NCBI GenBank assembly: GCA_001586965.3
Contig: LUCW03001361.1
Location: 1-40,334, forward strand
From: Sphaeroforma sirkka
Lineage: Eukaryota; Opisthokonta; Ichthyosporea; Ichthyophonida
DNA: 40,334 nt
Reading direction: 5' to 3'
The position numbers and the translations under genes were made by a program. The notes under the pieces were generated by a model. That model saw nothing but the letters and a program-made list of their open reading frames with translations. It made no database searches and had not been told where the DNA came from. The first letter of the stretch is position 1. Each line of letters starts with the position of its first letter. Of the stretch, positions 9,000-17,881 are shown piece by piece.

Positions 9000-9014
9000 A
9001 ATGATCAAGCAAAT

Positions 9015-9109
9015 GATTGATGGGAAGAAGTGGTCATTAAATTCCCGTTTGAAGCTTGGGCCAAGTAAGTCGACAATGGAAGATATGCGCTGAGTCAATT
9101 CGGACCGGT
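9015..9109 (-). mobile_element. LINE 3' fragment
   Basis: The minus strand matches 34275-34372, the end of the LINE ORF region (SIVDSLGPSFKREF...HFFPSI in that copy), with few differences. It sits exactly between the family-A fragment and family B, so it marks a junction produced by insertion or repair. Confidence 0.7.
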
Positions 9110-9239
9110 CTAATTAAGTAATCAGGCCTCACCTTCGTTTCACAGAGATTATATTCTGTTTAGGTTTCCTGGACAGTGTATCTGGGCGTATCCGTTGGGA
9201 TTATCCTGTTTTGGAACATACGAAGAATGAACAGTAAAG

Positions 9240-9825
9240 CTCGGGATAAATGCTGTTGGCGGGTAAGTTTAGACTTTCGTGCCTTCAGACGATGGGAACG
9301 TGCTATCTTTTTCAGCCTGTGACTTATGTAGGCGTTCACGCCATTTTCTGTAAAAGGCCTTTAAATAGTCCTGATTGTCAAAAGCGTCTGAAGTTAACTC
9401 AGCGATTGTACCGTGTATAAAGCGTGTACAATAGTATGTATATCCTTTTTTATCCGTTCTCCATATAATATCTTTGAATTCGGAGCGATCAAGAGGTGCA
9501 GTAGAATCATGTCTTCTTGTGAGAATAATCTCAGAAGTCGGAATTCGACTAGTGCCTATATTTAAAATTTTAGAACCGTCGGGTTATTAACCTCATAGGT
9601 TCCACTTTAAGTGTCGGCTACAGAGATTATATATGGTCCTACCCATTTCGATGTTATTATAGTAGCATCAGAATTACGTTAACGGATATTAACTCTGTCT
9701 CCAACCTGATACTCTCCTATCTTTTTGGTAGCATTCCATATATTTTGCCTTTTTAGTAAGGCCACATTACGTGTCTCTCGCAAGCAAGGATATACAACGT
9801 TGTGTATGCGTTGTACCTTCTCTAA
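9240..9825 (-). pseudogene. Pol C-terminal domain (family B)
   Basis: No long ORF survives, but the minus strand at about 9450-9300 encodes TYYCTRFIHGTIAELTSDAF followed by a basic KWRERLHKS stretch, closely matching family A at 1171-900 (YYKTRF, TVAWLTSDAF, KKWNKRLHK). The conserved block after integrase in two diverged families argues for a real targeting or binding domain. Stops and shifts near 9580-9620 and 9260 break it. Confidence 0.6.
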
Positions 9826-10266
9826 CTATGGTAACTCATGGTGATCAGGTTCGTCCTTGTTAAAGGGTACTTGTAACTCACTACATCTGCCACGAAAATA
9901 GTGAGCGGGTGTTGTACCTGTAACCAGATCAGCACACTCGTTCATCTGTGTTTGTACCCACTTAAGGTAGTCCGGCCAGTCATCTGCATCATTCATTAAT
10001 GCAGTACGTAAGAAATACTTAAGTCTTCTGTGGCGCGTTCCATTCGCGCCTTGTGTTTGCGGCTTGTATGGTACACCTCTTGTATGGCACATGCCTGATA
10101 CGAGTACTAACGATTCCATTACGTCATCGCAGAACTCGCTACAGTTATCAGTGCACATGATAGCTGGCCACCCGTGGTCAGCGAGACTTGGCAACATAAT
10201 TCTGCCACGGTCTGCGTACTCTTGTCCTTTAAAGGATAGAGCAGTTATACCGTCGCGCCACATCAA
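9826..10266 (-). pseudogene. Integrase catalytic core (family B)
   Basis: This 146-residue ORF contains the second half of the DDE core: CTDNCSEFCDDVMESLVL (Asp box, with Cys replacing the Gly of DNGSEF), RGVPYKPQTQGANGTRHRRL (the glutamate position is Gly: GANGT instead of GANET, so a catalytic residue appears lost), and WPDYLKWVQTQMNE. The first Asp is upstream near 10325 (RRIIIDLVDLP). It aligns along its length with family A. The Glu-to-Gly change alone would inactivate strand transfer. Confidence 0.8.
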
Positions 10267-10540
10267 AGAAGTGGCATACGGTCGCCTATGTGCTCAGACG
10301 TAGGCAGGTCAACCAGATCAATGATGATCCTGCGCCATGGAACATCTTCAGTCACACTCTTAAGCGGTTCGAACCCATAGCGCTTAATCTTGTTGAGTTC
10401 ACAGTCTGTACATGACTGATATACTCTGTCAACTAAAGTTGCCAGCTTAGGGTGCGCGATCCCATTTCGCTAAGCATCTTTGAGTGCGTCTACTACGTTC
10501 TGGTGCTTCAGCTTATGGTTTTGCGTCAGCCAAGCAAGAA
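10267..10540 (-). pseudogene. Integrase zinc-binding domain and first Asp (family B)
   Basis: Translated on the minus strand, the stretch holds the zinc-domain His pair in a degraded NHKLKHQN, then CTDCELNKIKRYGFEPLKSV and RRIIIDLVDLP. A TAG (complement 10470-10472) interrupts it after VDALKDA. The LKSVTED phase here shows that family A needs one A fewer in its A6 run to stay open. Confidence 0.65.
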
Positions 10541-11110
10541 TTCTTTATTATTCTGCTCCTCCAGAATAAAGGTGTGGTGTTGAGAATCCACTTGCGTGGT
10601 CTCTAAGTCTGTAGTGTTTCCAGACTCCTGTCCTTCTTTCGCATGAGTGTCATAAGTGCGCCCATATGCGTTTGATACACCTGACTTATTTAAAGGTCGC
10701 ATTATATGTGTATATGCTTCAGGATTATCTTTCATTAATCCCTTTAAAAATAGGGTTTGAAAGACTTCGGACTTGGACTTTATGTCATTAAACAGAGTCC
10801 TAGCTAGAGACTGACGCTTCTTAACTGTAGTGTCATTAGTAGATTGTATTTCCTGTGCACAGACTTCAGGTGCTGTGTTGCCTTTGAACTGCTTAACGTT
10901 CAATCTAGTAGTGAGTGGAATCTCTAATTCTTTGACCTTGTTAAGGAAGGTCTCAGAAGGGGTCCATTTGGTTGTTCCAATGGGATCTATACGACATATT
11001 ATAGTATGTCTCCAGGGCGTCTTCGGGACGGTTTGGGTACCCTGATATACGAAAGTATCTACTTCATTATCTAAATATATCGGCTCGCATTGTATCATAT
11101 TGGGCAACAT
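10526..11110 (-). pseudogene. Dam-like module remnant and linker (family B)
   Basis: The ORF begins NMIQCEPIYLDNEVDTFVYQ and continues PWRHTIICRIDPIGTTKW, matching the C-terminal end of the family-A module (EPIYVDRETDTFLYQ, KHTIVCRIGPAGTTKW). Then a charged, low-conservation linker leads to the integrase zinc domain. The FAAEHN and NPP parts are absent: RNase H (LLAIVAALYSY) is joined near 11125 to TITLCCP, a deletion removing the end of RNase H and most of the module. Confidence 0.68.
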
Positions 11111-12483
11111 AACGTGATGGTAGCTTGTGTATATGAATATAAAGCTGCTACTATGGCTAGTAGCTCTTGCTTCACAGTTGAATAATTCAACTGTGATGCA
11201 TTCATTGCTCGGCTAAAGAATTGTATATACCTGGGTTTATTATCTATAACCTGGTATAGTACGCCTCCGAGTGCTACGTCTGATGCGTCCATTGCTGTTT
11301 CAAAAGGCACGCCATCGACTGGTCCTTGTACAACAGGGGCTTGTTGGACTGCGTGCTTGAGCGCTTTAAATGCGTCGTCGCACTCTTTAGTCCACAAGTC
11401 TCCTAGTTTGCCTTTATGACATCTTAAGTGACCAAAGGGTTTAAGATAATCAGCTAAATGTGGTACTCCATCTGAAAAGAAGTTTACAAACCCACATATG
11501 CTGTTCACATCTCTTTCTATAGTTGGTGTTCGCCAATCTAATAGTTGTTCCCCCTTACCGGGGTCGATTTTGATACCTTCCCCAGATATACGATAGCCTA
11601 AGAGCTGTATTTCGCTCATTGCAAAGTGGCATTTCTTCTCGTTATTCTTGAAGTTTTGTTCGTTGAGTCTCTGAAGGACTCGTCTGACTAATCCGGCATG
11701 TTCGCCCTTAGTATTAGAAGAGATGACTATGTCATCTATATAGACTTGCACATTAGGCATGTCTGCAAACATTTGCTCCGTTACTTGTTGGAAGAATGCT
11801 GGTAAGGAGTGCAACCCGAAAGGTGCACCTCTAAACCTGTATTGTTTACCTTTCCAGGTAAAACTAAAGTACTTACGATGAGGTTCATAAATTTGCATTT
11901 GATGATACCCCTGTGTTAGGTTTATGGATGTAAACACCATAGCACCTTCCATTCGTCTCAGTAGCTCGTTTATATGAGGGAGATGAAAACTATGAGTCGG
12001 CAATAACTTATTTATTGGGCTCATCTTAAATGTTCCGTCAGAGTTGTGTTGGTCAAATGCCAATAATGCTAAGTTAATTGGCATTTGTTGGTAATTGATT
12101 TCGATTACCCCATCGGATAACCATTTCTCGACTTGTTCTTTAACTACAGCTTCGTGTCTCCAAGATACATAGTTTCTTGAAGGACATTTGAGCTTAGTGA
12201 AGTCTACCTTGGTTAAGTCAAGGCTGACGAATCCGTCGTTAAAGAAGAATTTCGCCCAGTCGGTTATTTTTATCTTCTTATTTATTAGTGTAAGATCCAT
12301 TATCCTATAGGCAAAGCCAGGAGTTAATTCCTTTAATGTGTCCGATGGTGGTGTATATGGTTTTAGCCAATGATCGTCTGACTGATCCTTTAATGGATCT
12401 ATGTTGTTGGGTAAGCCTGTTACGGTTATCCCTAACGTGAGCAAATCGCTCATTCCGACTATAATATCGTACTTCTGTGACAT
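11095..12483 (-). pseudogene. Reverse transcriptase-RNase H (family B)
   Basis: A 462-residue open frame from the end of protease through RT into RNase H. It keeps QGYHQMQIYEPHRKYFSFTW, APFGLHSLPAFFQQ, VYIDDIVIS, LLGYRISGEGIKIDPGK, a DASDVALGGVLYQ RNase H block and KQELLAIVAAL. Two defects sit in RT: the block RVVLDL before SPINKLLP is missing, and the first catalytic motif reads TSINLTQGYHQ where family A has SKIDLKAAFHQ, so the metal-binding Asp is Asn. The long frame is open but the enzyme should be inactive. It ends at a deletion within RNase H. Confidence 0.85.
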
Positions 12484-12776
12484 CTTAGCGATCGCAGCTT
12501 GGGTGTGATATTTCTATCATCGGCCAGAGTGATATTGACATCTGTGGCTATGGTATCACATTTAGAAGTTTTAACATCTGCTAAAATTAGGTGAGTAGTT
12601 TGAATTCGCCTTTCAATATCTTTCATTAATGCAAAGCGGTCAGATATACATGAAACTTCTGCACCAGGATCAATCAGTACAAGGACTTTATTTCCGTTGC
12701 AGTGTACAGGGATTATTACACGCTCACCTAAGGAGTCGTTGTATTTTCTTTGTAACGATTGTACCTGGTAGTACTT
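12480..12776 (-). pseudogene. Aspartic protease (family B)
   Basis: Translation continues in phase after the gag UGA: KYYQVQSLQRKYNDSLGER, then VLVLIDPGAEVSCISDR with the DPGA active site, then THLILADVKTSKC and NITLADDRN. The frame shifts by one near 12500 before AKMSQKYDIIVGMSDLL. DPGA is shared with family A. The region has no start codon of its own near the UGA, which favours expression by readthrough over reinitiation. Confidence 0.72.
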
Positions 12777-12779
12777 TCA
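12777..12779 (-). promoter_or_regulatory. In-frame UGA between gag and pol (family B)
   Basis: The sequence reads AAG TTG GAG TGA AAG TAC TAC CAG and the protease follows in the same phase, with no ATG nearby. See the family A equivalent at 4859-4861. Confidence 0.6.
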
Positions 12780-14880
12780 CTCCAACTTAATGCCGGGCTT
12801 CTCGTCGCAAGACTTGGCGTGATAGCCATTGGTCCTCTCACACTTGTCAAACCTAGTAAGAAAGTGTGTACAGGTGGATGCATGTCGTCCGTTCCAATAA
12901 CCGTTAGGGGTCAATTGGTACATGTCATACCCACACTGTGCGTCGACACATTTCTTAATCTCCTTGTATGGAGGTTCCTTGTCCTTCGGGTCTGCGCGTG
13001 CCCGTTTATTGGGTCGCGTTGATTGAGTGGAGTCGGTCTGGTTAGGACGCGTCTGATGAGGCTTATCATCTGACGTCTGACGCGAGAGGTATACTTGATC
13101 AGGGAGCTCGCGCGATTTCTTATTTACCGCCTTCCTTTTCGAGGTTACTTGGTGTGCGGGGAAAAGAGTGGATACAGTTTCATAAAACTGTTCCCACGTA
13201 AGTCGGGATAGATGTAACTTCGTTTCATGTCCCTTGTCTCGAGCCTCAGTTGCGTACTTACGTCGCAACTCGGTGTACAGACTTTCACGGACATTGTTCC
13301 CTATGTTCTTGCAGAAAACATGCATCACCAGGAACTCGTACCATCGCTGAGCCTTGTACTTTGTTATATTTGGACGTTTAAGGTCAGCATCAAGTTTCAG
13401 AATGTAACTCTGAATAGGAGTATTCTCAACTGGTTCAGTTAAGATTGAACTCAGTCCTGGACTGCGCATGTCCTTGCTTAATAAGGACGTAGCCAACCAA
13501 CACACAGCTGACCATTCACGACAAGGGTCTAGCTCATGCTGGTGTCGCTGCAGGATCAAGTAACTTGTTTCTGTAGGGTCAAACGACTGCATTAAAGCAG
13601 AAATCCATTGTTGGGGAGCGATATCATTCGTCTCCAGCATGACCGTAAACGCATTAAGTGTACGGTTAGTGTGTCATGGTTGTTTATAAACTCGACCTGC
13701 TTGCTGTTGGCATCCCAGTTCGACTTAAGTCGACTGATCTGTCCCTTATACTTCTGATTATCCCAGTGGTCTTGTCCACGTTGGGCCTGAAGTTGTTGAT
13801 GGATGCGCTTCTGCTTGATCGCGATCATATTAGCAAAATATGATACGTCATCGGCATGGTGCTCGTCATGGGCGATTTCCATCTTAATGGTGTAATCGTC
13901 GACCGATTTAATAAGTTCGGTCACCTCGTCAGAGTGGAAATACTCTGCGGGTTGGTGTAAAGCGGTTCGATCGAAGCGATTAAATTCGACATCGTTAACA
14001 CGTTTACGGGAGTGTTAATTACCCTGTATAAAGTCCACGGTCGATATTGGGTGATTCATGCGTCTGGTTGACATACCCAGTCTTAACTGGTTTCCGACGA
14101 TTGTCATCCCAGTTGGGTAATGGTGGCGGAGTGATTCTACCTGCCTCTAGGTCTATAATACCCTCAAAAACAGGCGACTCATGGCCGGGTGAAAGGATAG
14201 AGTTCCTGAACTTCTGGTGGTAGCTTCTCGTAAGGTATAGTTACGCTGAGTTCTGTAGGTTTTCAGTAGTGCCCGAGAAACATGCTCGCGTAAGTGCTGT
14301 GCGTGTTTTCCTGATCCATACATTCGATCTACATGTTCAACAGTCATGCCTTTCATAAGGGCGGCTAACTGATTCTTAAGATCAGTATTTTCAGTGTTAA
14401 CTTACTTATGCACGTTGGCTCAGTGGTCTCGGACGTAGATTCGGGTTTGCCACTTGAGCTTGCCTCCTCTTCTGGTTCCGGTATAGGTACCTTCTGAGAT
14501 TCGACTTTGTCCCTTATAATTGTGAAATTTTCTTTCTGAGTTTCATCAGAAGAATTGGTTGGGGCGTCTTGAGACGTGTCCCTTGTCTTACTTCTTGGCT
14601 TCGTAAATGTGAGCTTCGAAGTTGAGGCAATAGTTGGCCCTCGAGCTCTATCTGTAGGAGTAGTCTCCTTAATCGGAGTGGCTACATCCTTATCCGAAGC
14701 ATTGCCCTGACTATTAATGTCGGTGACAAGTGCTTCGGCTACGGTGCGGTTAAACGCATCGGCAGCAGCAGCGGTTGCTTCTGCGGTAGCCGTAGCTGCG
14801 ACAGCGCTAGCGGCTTCTCTCTCCAGCTTCTTACGTTCGGCCTTACGTTTCTTTGCAGGCGTATTGTCTTTCTTTGTCAT
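12777..14880 (-). pseudogene. Gag (family B), broken by frameshifts
   Basis: Begins MTKKDNTPAKKRKAERKKLE (14880), followed by an Ala-rich probably helical stretch and Ser/Thr/Glu-rich sequence to 14365; segments 14356-14153, 13924-13592 and 13640-12777 carry on in other frames. The last one holds a helical capsid-like region (WISALMQSFDP to ETVSTLFPA), a basic linker and a Cys/His end: CGYDMYQLTPNGYWNGRH and CERTNGYHAKSC. The NGxWNGRH and TNGxH..xC features match family A Gag, although overall identity looks low. Gag ends with TGA at 12777-12779, in phase with the protease. Confidence 0.78.
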
Positions 14881-14943
14881 AACCTTAACTTATGACTTCA
14901 GTCTTATTCTCTTAAGGGATGACTGTGTTCAAGAAAAAAATTG

Positions 14944-15361
14944 TGGTAGTTATCTACCTTTACGTCTAAGTAGTCTAAGTAGTTAATACATTTGCTAACT
15001 TTAAAATGTGTGAGATTCGGTCTATCAAGGCGATATTAACGCCTTAGAGTAAATAAACGCTTAGGTTAAGTCTGAATATATTAAAATTGAAAAGTAAATA
15101 ACCGAAATGAGTCTTTAGTAAAGTTAGGTATGCCTCGTGAAAACAGCAATACTCTGAGGGATTGTGAGGCTGAGACATTGTCTATATTTAACCCTCTCAG
15201 TACTATTTTCGCCGAAGAGATTTTATTTAGTGTTTCGCTGTCGCTCTATTAGAAGTGAGGTAGGCTAGCGGTAGTTGCGAAGACGTCGGTGTGATACGAG
15301 TTGCTGTCGTATGTGTTGATTAGGAGATTGCGAAGCTCGCTTGATTTGGGGCGTTTCTACA
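14944..15361 (-). repeat. Candidate 5' LTR (family B)
   Basis: Element-strand ends TGTAGAAACGCC and ATAACTACCA mirror those of family A (TGTAGAAATACG and AGCTACCA), and an internal GC(A/T)AATGTATTAAC is shared. AATAAA occurs on the minus strand near 15218. With no second copy in the window, the limits rest on similarity to family A alone. Confidence 0.5.
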
Positions 15362-15500
15362 GGTGTGTGTGCAGCTTATTGTTTTGAGTGGTACCAAGGA
15401 TGCGTGATTGTGTGTCTGCGGCACGGTCTGATTGTACGTTTAGCGTTGAGTTAGGTTTAGAGTTGCTGTGCTAACTGCTGCTTACTGGGCCTGTCATTCG

Positions 15501-16246
15501 TCAGAGATGGATACCGCCGGGCGTGATGCGTGTTGGATTGCGTTGTGGAGTCGCTGGCAGGGGTCGGAGTGGCGGCAGCAGTGAGGGATCCCGATACGGG
15601 GTTGGTGGCAGCCGAAGATATGTCTGCTGATGTGGTTTCGATGTTTGTTGATTTGCAGGTCGTGTGTCAGGTTTGACGTCAGTGGCGTCGACTGTGGCGA
15701 GTGCAGATGCGGGTAGATCGGTGACTGGTAGCGTGGGGAAAGTGTAATGGTATATGCTAGTGATGGAGAGCTGTTCGTCGGTGAAATATGGCTTAAATTT
15801 CAAACCGTGATTCTTCCATTGGGGAAAGGTACCCTCATTAAAACGTACATCGCGATATGTCATGATGCGGCCTGTGGCGATATTGAGCATGCGATATTCG
15901 TCGGGGTGTTGCGAGAATGGGTTGCGGGCAAACAGGACACCAGTGTGGACCTTGAACTGAGTTTGTCTTTGTTTCCGTGATCGTAGGAAAGTGTCATACT
16001 TTCATAGGGGGTGATTTGTCGGCTGAAGAATGCCTCGTAGTGGCTGGCCTTTCCGGGATCCGTGTCGCGCAGTGACATGTTGGCATATGTGGAAGGCGTA
16101 TGATTTTGCTCCAGCCTACATATGGCATGGCTGTTTTGATTGAGCGATGAGGCAAAGTGCCATATCCATGTTGACTTGGTGGGCGCGTTCAACGCCGCCG
16201 AGTTTGACGGAGTCGTTAGGGTTGCAGGTGATTTACGTGTTTGCAT
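15501..16246 (-). pseudogene. Copia-like integrase, C-terminal half
   Basis: Frames 16246-15860 and 15890-15501 combine to give GVERAHQVNMDMALCLIAQ (third catalytic residue, in the place of the copia GVAERxNRT box) and, further on, the copia-type end MLNIATGRIMTYRDVRFNEGTF, which corresponds to the region that ends in RDVxFxE in copia elements. A Pro/Thr-rich tail follows to 15501. Several frame changes and a stop just after HL at 15501 show decay. RT would follow directly in an intact copia element but is absent. Confidence 0.72.
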
Positions 16247-16529
16247 TCAACGGAGATGAACTCACCGCCGGAATCAACGATGATGGTACGGATACGTGGA
16301 AAATGGGCTCGATAAACGTGTATAATTTATCGAGTGTGTCAGCAGCGTCATCTTTATGATGGAGGTATTCCTCGTATTTCAGACCTGATGTGCGTTCGAA
16401 GTATCGGGTGGTGGTGTAAGTGTGGCCGCCGTATCTTTCTTCAAATTTGCCTTCAAGGTCGACTTGCCATTGAACCGTGTTCCTGGTGGGGCGTTTGTGC
16501 ATTTTTTTTATTTGGCGCAGTAGGTGCAC
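16233..16529 (-). pseudogene. Copia-like integrase core, N-terminal half
   Basis: The ORF contains MHKRPTRNTVQWQVDLEGKF (first catalytic Asp in QVDLEG, equivalent to the copia HxDLxG), then RYGGHTYTTTRYFERTSGL, and, in a shifted frame near 16275, the IIVDSGGEFIS box with the second catalytic Asp. The zinc-finger cysteines (CTCTYCAK) lie immediately upstream at about 16510-16533, with a TAA between them and the core. It should bind and insert element DNA ends; in this copy it is inactive. Confidence 0.78.
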
Positions 16530-17434
16530 GTGCAGGAGGACTTGCCGATGTGTAGTATGAATATGTCGATAGCTGTTTGAAGGGCGTCGGGAATAGAGAT
16601 GACGTATTTGGCTGGTCCAGAAATAGCAACACCGGTGTAAAACCAGATAGCGCTAGTGATGAAGCCCTGGGTGCCGTCAGATTGTCGGCGGATGAATGTA
16701 TTGGGCAAAGAGGAGATGAATTCCCCATGTGATTGAAGTTGGATATGACGCGGAAGGGTTGACGGTGTAGTAAGTACACGTCGAGTAACTATATCTCAAC
16801 GTTCTCCCTCCTCAGGGAGGGGGACGTTGTTCATTTATTAGTAATTGTAAACAGTAATCCTAAAATGACTGACTCTTAAATGAGTCATCAGTCATGTGTT
16901 GTAAACCAGCAAAACCCTAAAACCCAGTTTATCAGATTATTCTGATAAACTGTAAAACTTGTAATAAACCTAAAATAATCAAATAAATATAAGTACTTGT
17001 ATTCTGACCACAACGGGAAGGATCCAGATCATGCGACAGTGATCTTTATCGAGCTTGCGATTGCCACGAAGGAAGTCATTCTAAAGTAGGTTTCCGTAGA
17101 GTCGTTTGGTAGGTTGATTCCAATTATGTTGAAGGCATCGTGGTATTGTGTGTTTTTGTCAGCTTAATCGGCGGTACAGTAGGTAGGGACTTGCGCGTTA
17201 TGCTTAGTGGCAAATATGTCGATGTCCACCGGGCCGAATGAAAGGGTGACATGCTGTTCGAATAGTTTGGGGGCTAGCTGCCAGTCGTTACAGTATTTGA
17301 GCGAAGGTTGGATGGGGAGGTAGTTGGCCTTGGCGATTGCTTTGGTGACACGTGTTGGTTGGTGGCCGAAGTGAGTGTGATGGAGGTTTAGGCTCTCAGC
17401 CTGGATGGCGTTCAGTTGATATCGGCCGGATGCT
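16530..17434 (-). pseudogene. Copia zinc-finger region with nested Dam-like module
   Basis: One minus-strand frame reads LHHTHFGHQPTRVTKAI (HH half of the zinc finger, near 17360), then YCNDWQLAPKLFEQH, SFGPVDIDIFATKHNAQV, HDAFNIIGINLPND and SSIKITVA. This matches the family-A module in order: DWML..KWF, WGPFTVDMFAAEHNKQV, GDAF, NPPC, STITLCC. After the 212-bp insertion it goes on to a shifted frame with RRQSDGTQ and WFYTGVAISGPA, like TDTFLYQ and HTIVCRIGPAG of family A. The CC half of the finger follows. TAA near 17163 and TGA near 17031 interrupt it. NLPN in place of NPP(C/Y) makes enzyme activity doubtful. Confidence 0.6.
16778..16989. mobile_element. 212-bp hairpin-rich insertion with 7-bp target duplication
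   Basis: Flanked by TAAGTAC at 16771-16777 and 16990-16996. Taking out the insertion and one copy of the repeat leaves the copia reading frame open and in phase across the site, which shows this is an insertion. It has three hairpins: about 16799-16829 (C-rich/G-rich, one mismatch), 16865-16895 (ATGACTG...CAGTCAT), and a perfect 12-bp stem at 16925-16952 with loop TTAT. It has no terminal inverted repeats, A-tail or ORF that I can see. Family unknown. Confidence 0.72.
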
Positions 17435-17878
17435 TCAGTAATTACCTTGATAGTGTCGGTTCCATAGGTGATGTGACATTGCCCAGAGGTGTTCAGTTCG
17501 GTTGGTCGATCTCGAAAAATGTGACAGTTTAGCCATATCGCAAGAGATAACGGACCGGTAGAATGGGTTGGGCAGCGCGAGGAGAACTAGGGCAGGTCCA
17601 AGGCCAGGTATGTTGCCGCGAGTAGCAGCGGTGGTGGCACTGCCACCGGCGAGTTCGATGATGTAAGTGCCGGTTTCGATGTCTGTGAGCTTGCCAGTGG
17701 AGGATACAAAGAAGATGTCTACACCAGAATCAATAAAAACGATGGCGAGGGTGGTCGAGAGGTTAGTGTCAATGTGGTGCTTTGCGCGCAAGGTGAGTGA
17801 CTGTACAGTGTAGTGAATGGGGTAGGAGGTACTTTTGGAGAAGGTGGAAGGGGTGGTTGCGTGCCAGGCCCTGCCGTC
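17435..17878 (-). pseudogene. Copia-like aspartic protease
   Basis: In the same phase as gag and directly after its UGA: DGRAWHATTPSTFSK, then LRAKHHIDTNL and AIVFIDSGVDIFFVSS, where DSG is the catalytic triad with Val replacing the usual Ala. The following ETGTYIIELAGGSA stretch and NIPGLGPALVLLALPNPF resemble the glycine-rich flap and the V.xVPGL..NLLS block of copia proteases. It runs into the zinc-finger region near 17434. The decayed condition of the rest suggests no activity, but this part is open for about 140 codons. Confidence 0.68.
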
Positions 17879-17881
17879 TCA
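17879..17881 (-). promoter_or_regulatory. In-frame UGA between gag and protease (copia-like)
   Basis: The gag knuckle ends GCA TGT CGC CGA CAT TGA GAC GGC and the protease follows in phase. Copia-type elements usually have one continuous ORF, so a stop here matches the arrangement of the two Ty3 families in the window. Confidence 0.5.

Larger units (their letters stand above)
7578..9011. mobile_element. Rearranged family-A fragment with inverted duplication
   Basis: A minus-oriented RT/RNase H piece (7581-7972) abuts a plus-oriented copy of the same piece (7979-8327), which then continues through RNase H to 8583 and, after another deletion, into integrase core (8590-9000). Both arms lack the same RT middle: GATIFS is joined directly to VLYQTINGKLRY, skipping the catalytic palm. 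It touches the 5' LTR of copy 1 at 7578. Confidence 0.8.
9114..15361 (-). mobile_element. Ty3/gypsy LTR retrotransposon, family B
   Basis: A minus-strand element related to, but clearly diverged from, family A. Order: candidate 5' LTR (14944-15361), gag (14880-12777), UGA, protease, RT, RNase H, remnant of the Dam-like module, integrase, C-terminal domain (to about 9240). No 3' LTR is recognisable; the left end stops near the LINE fragment at 9109. It abuts the copia-like element at 15362, consistent with insertion into it followed by loss of the other side. Confidence 0.82.

Noticed and set aside
16865..16895. Hammerhead ribozyme (CTGATGA on the minus strand in the 212-bp insertion)
   Set aside because: The stem after CTGATGA is not followed by GAAA and the flanking stems I and III cannot be built.
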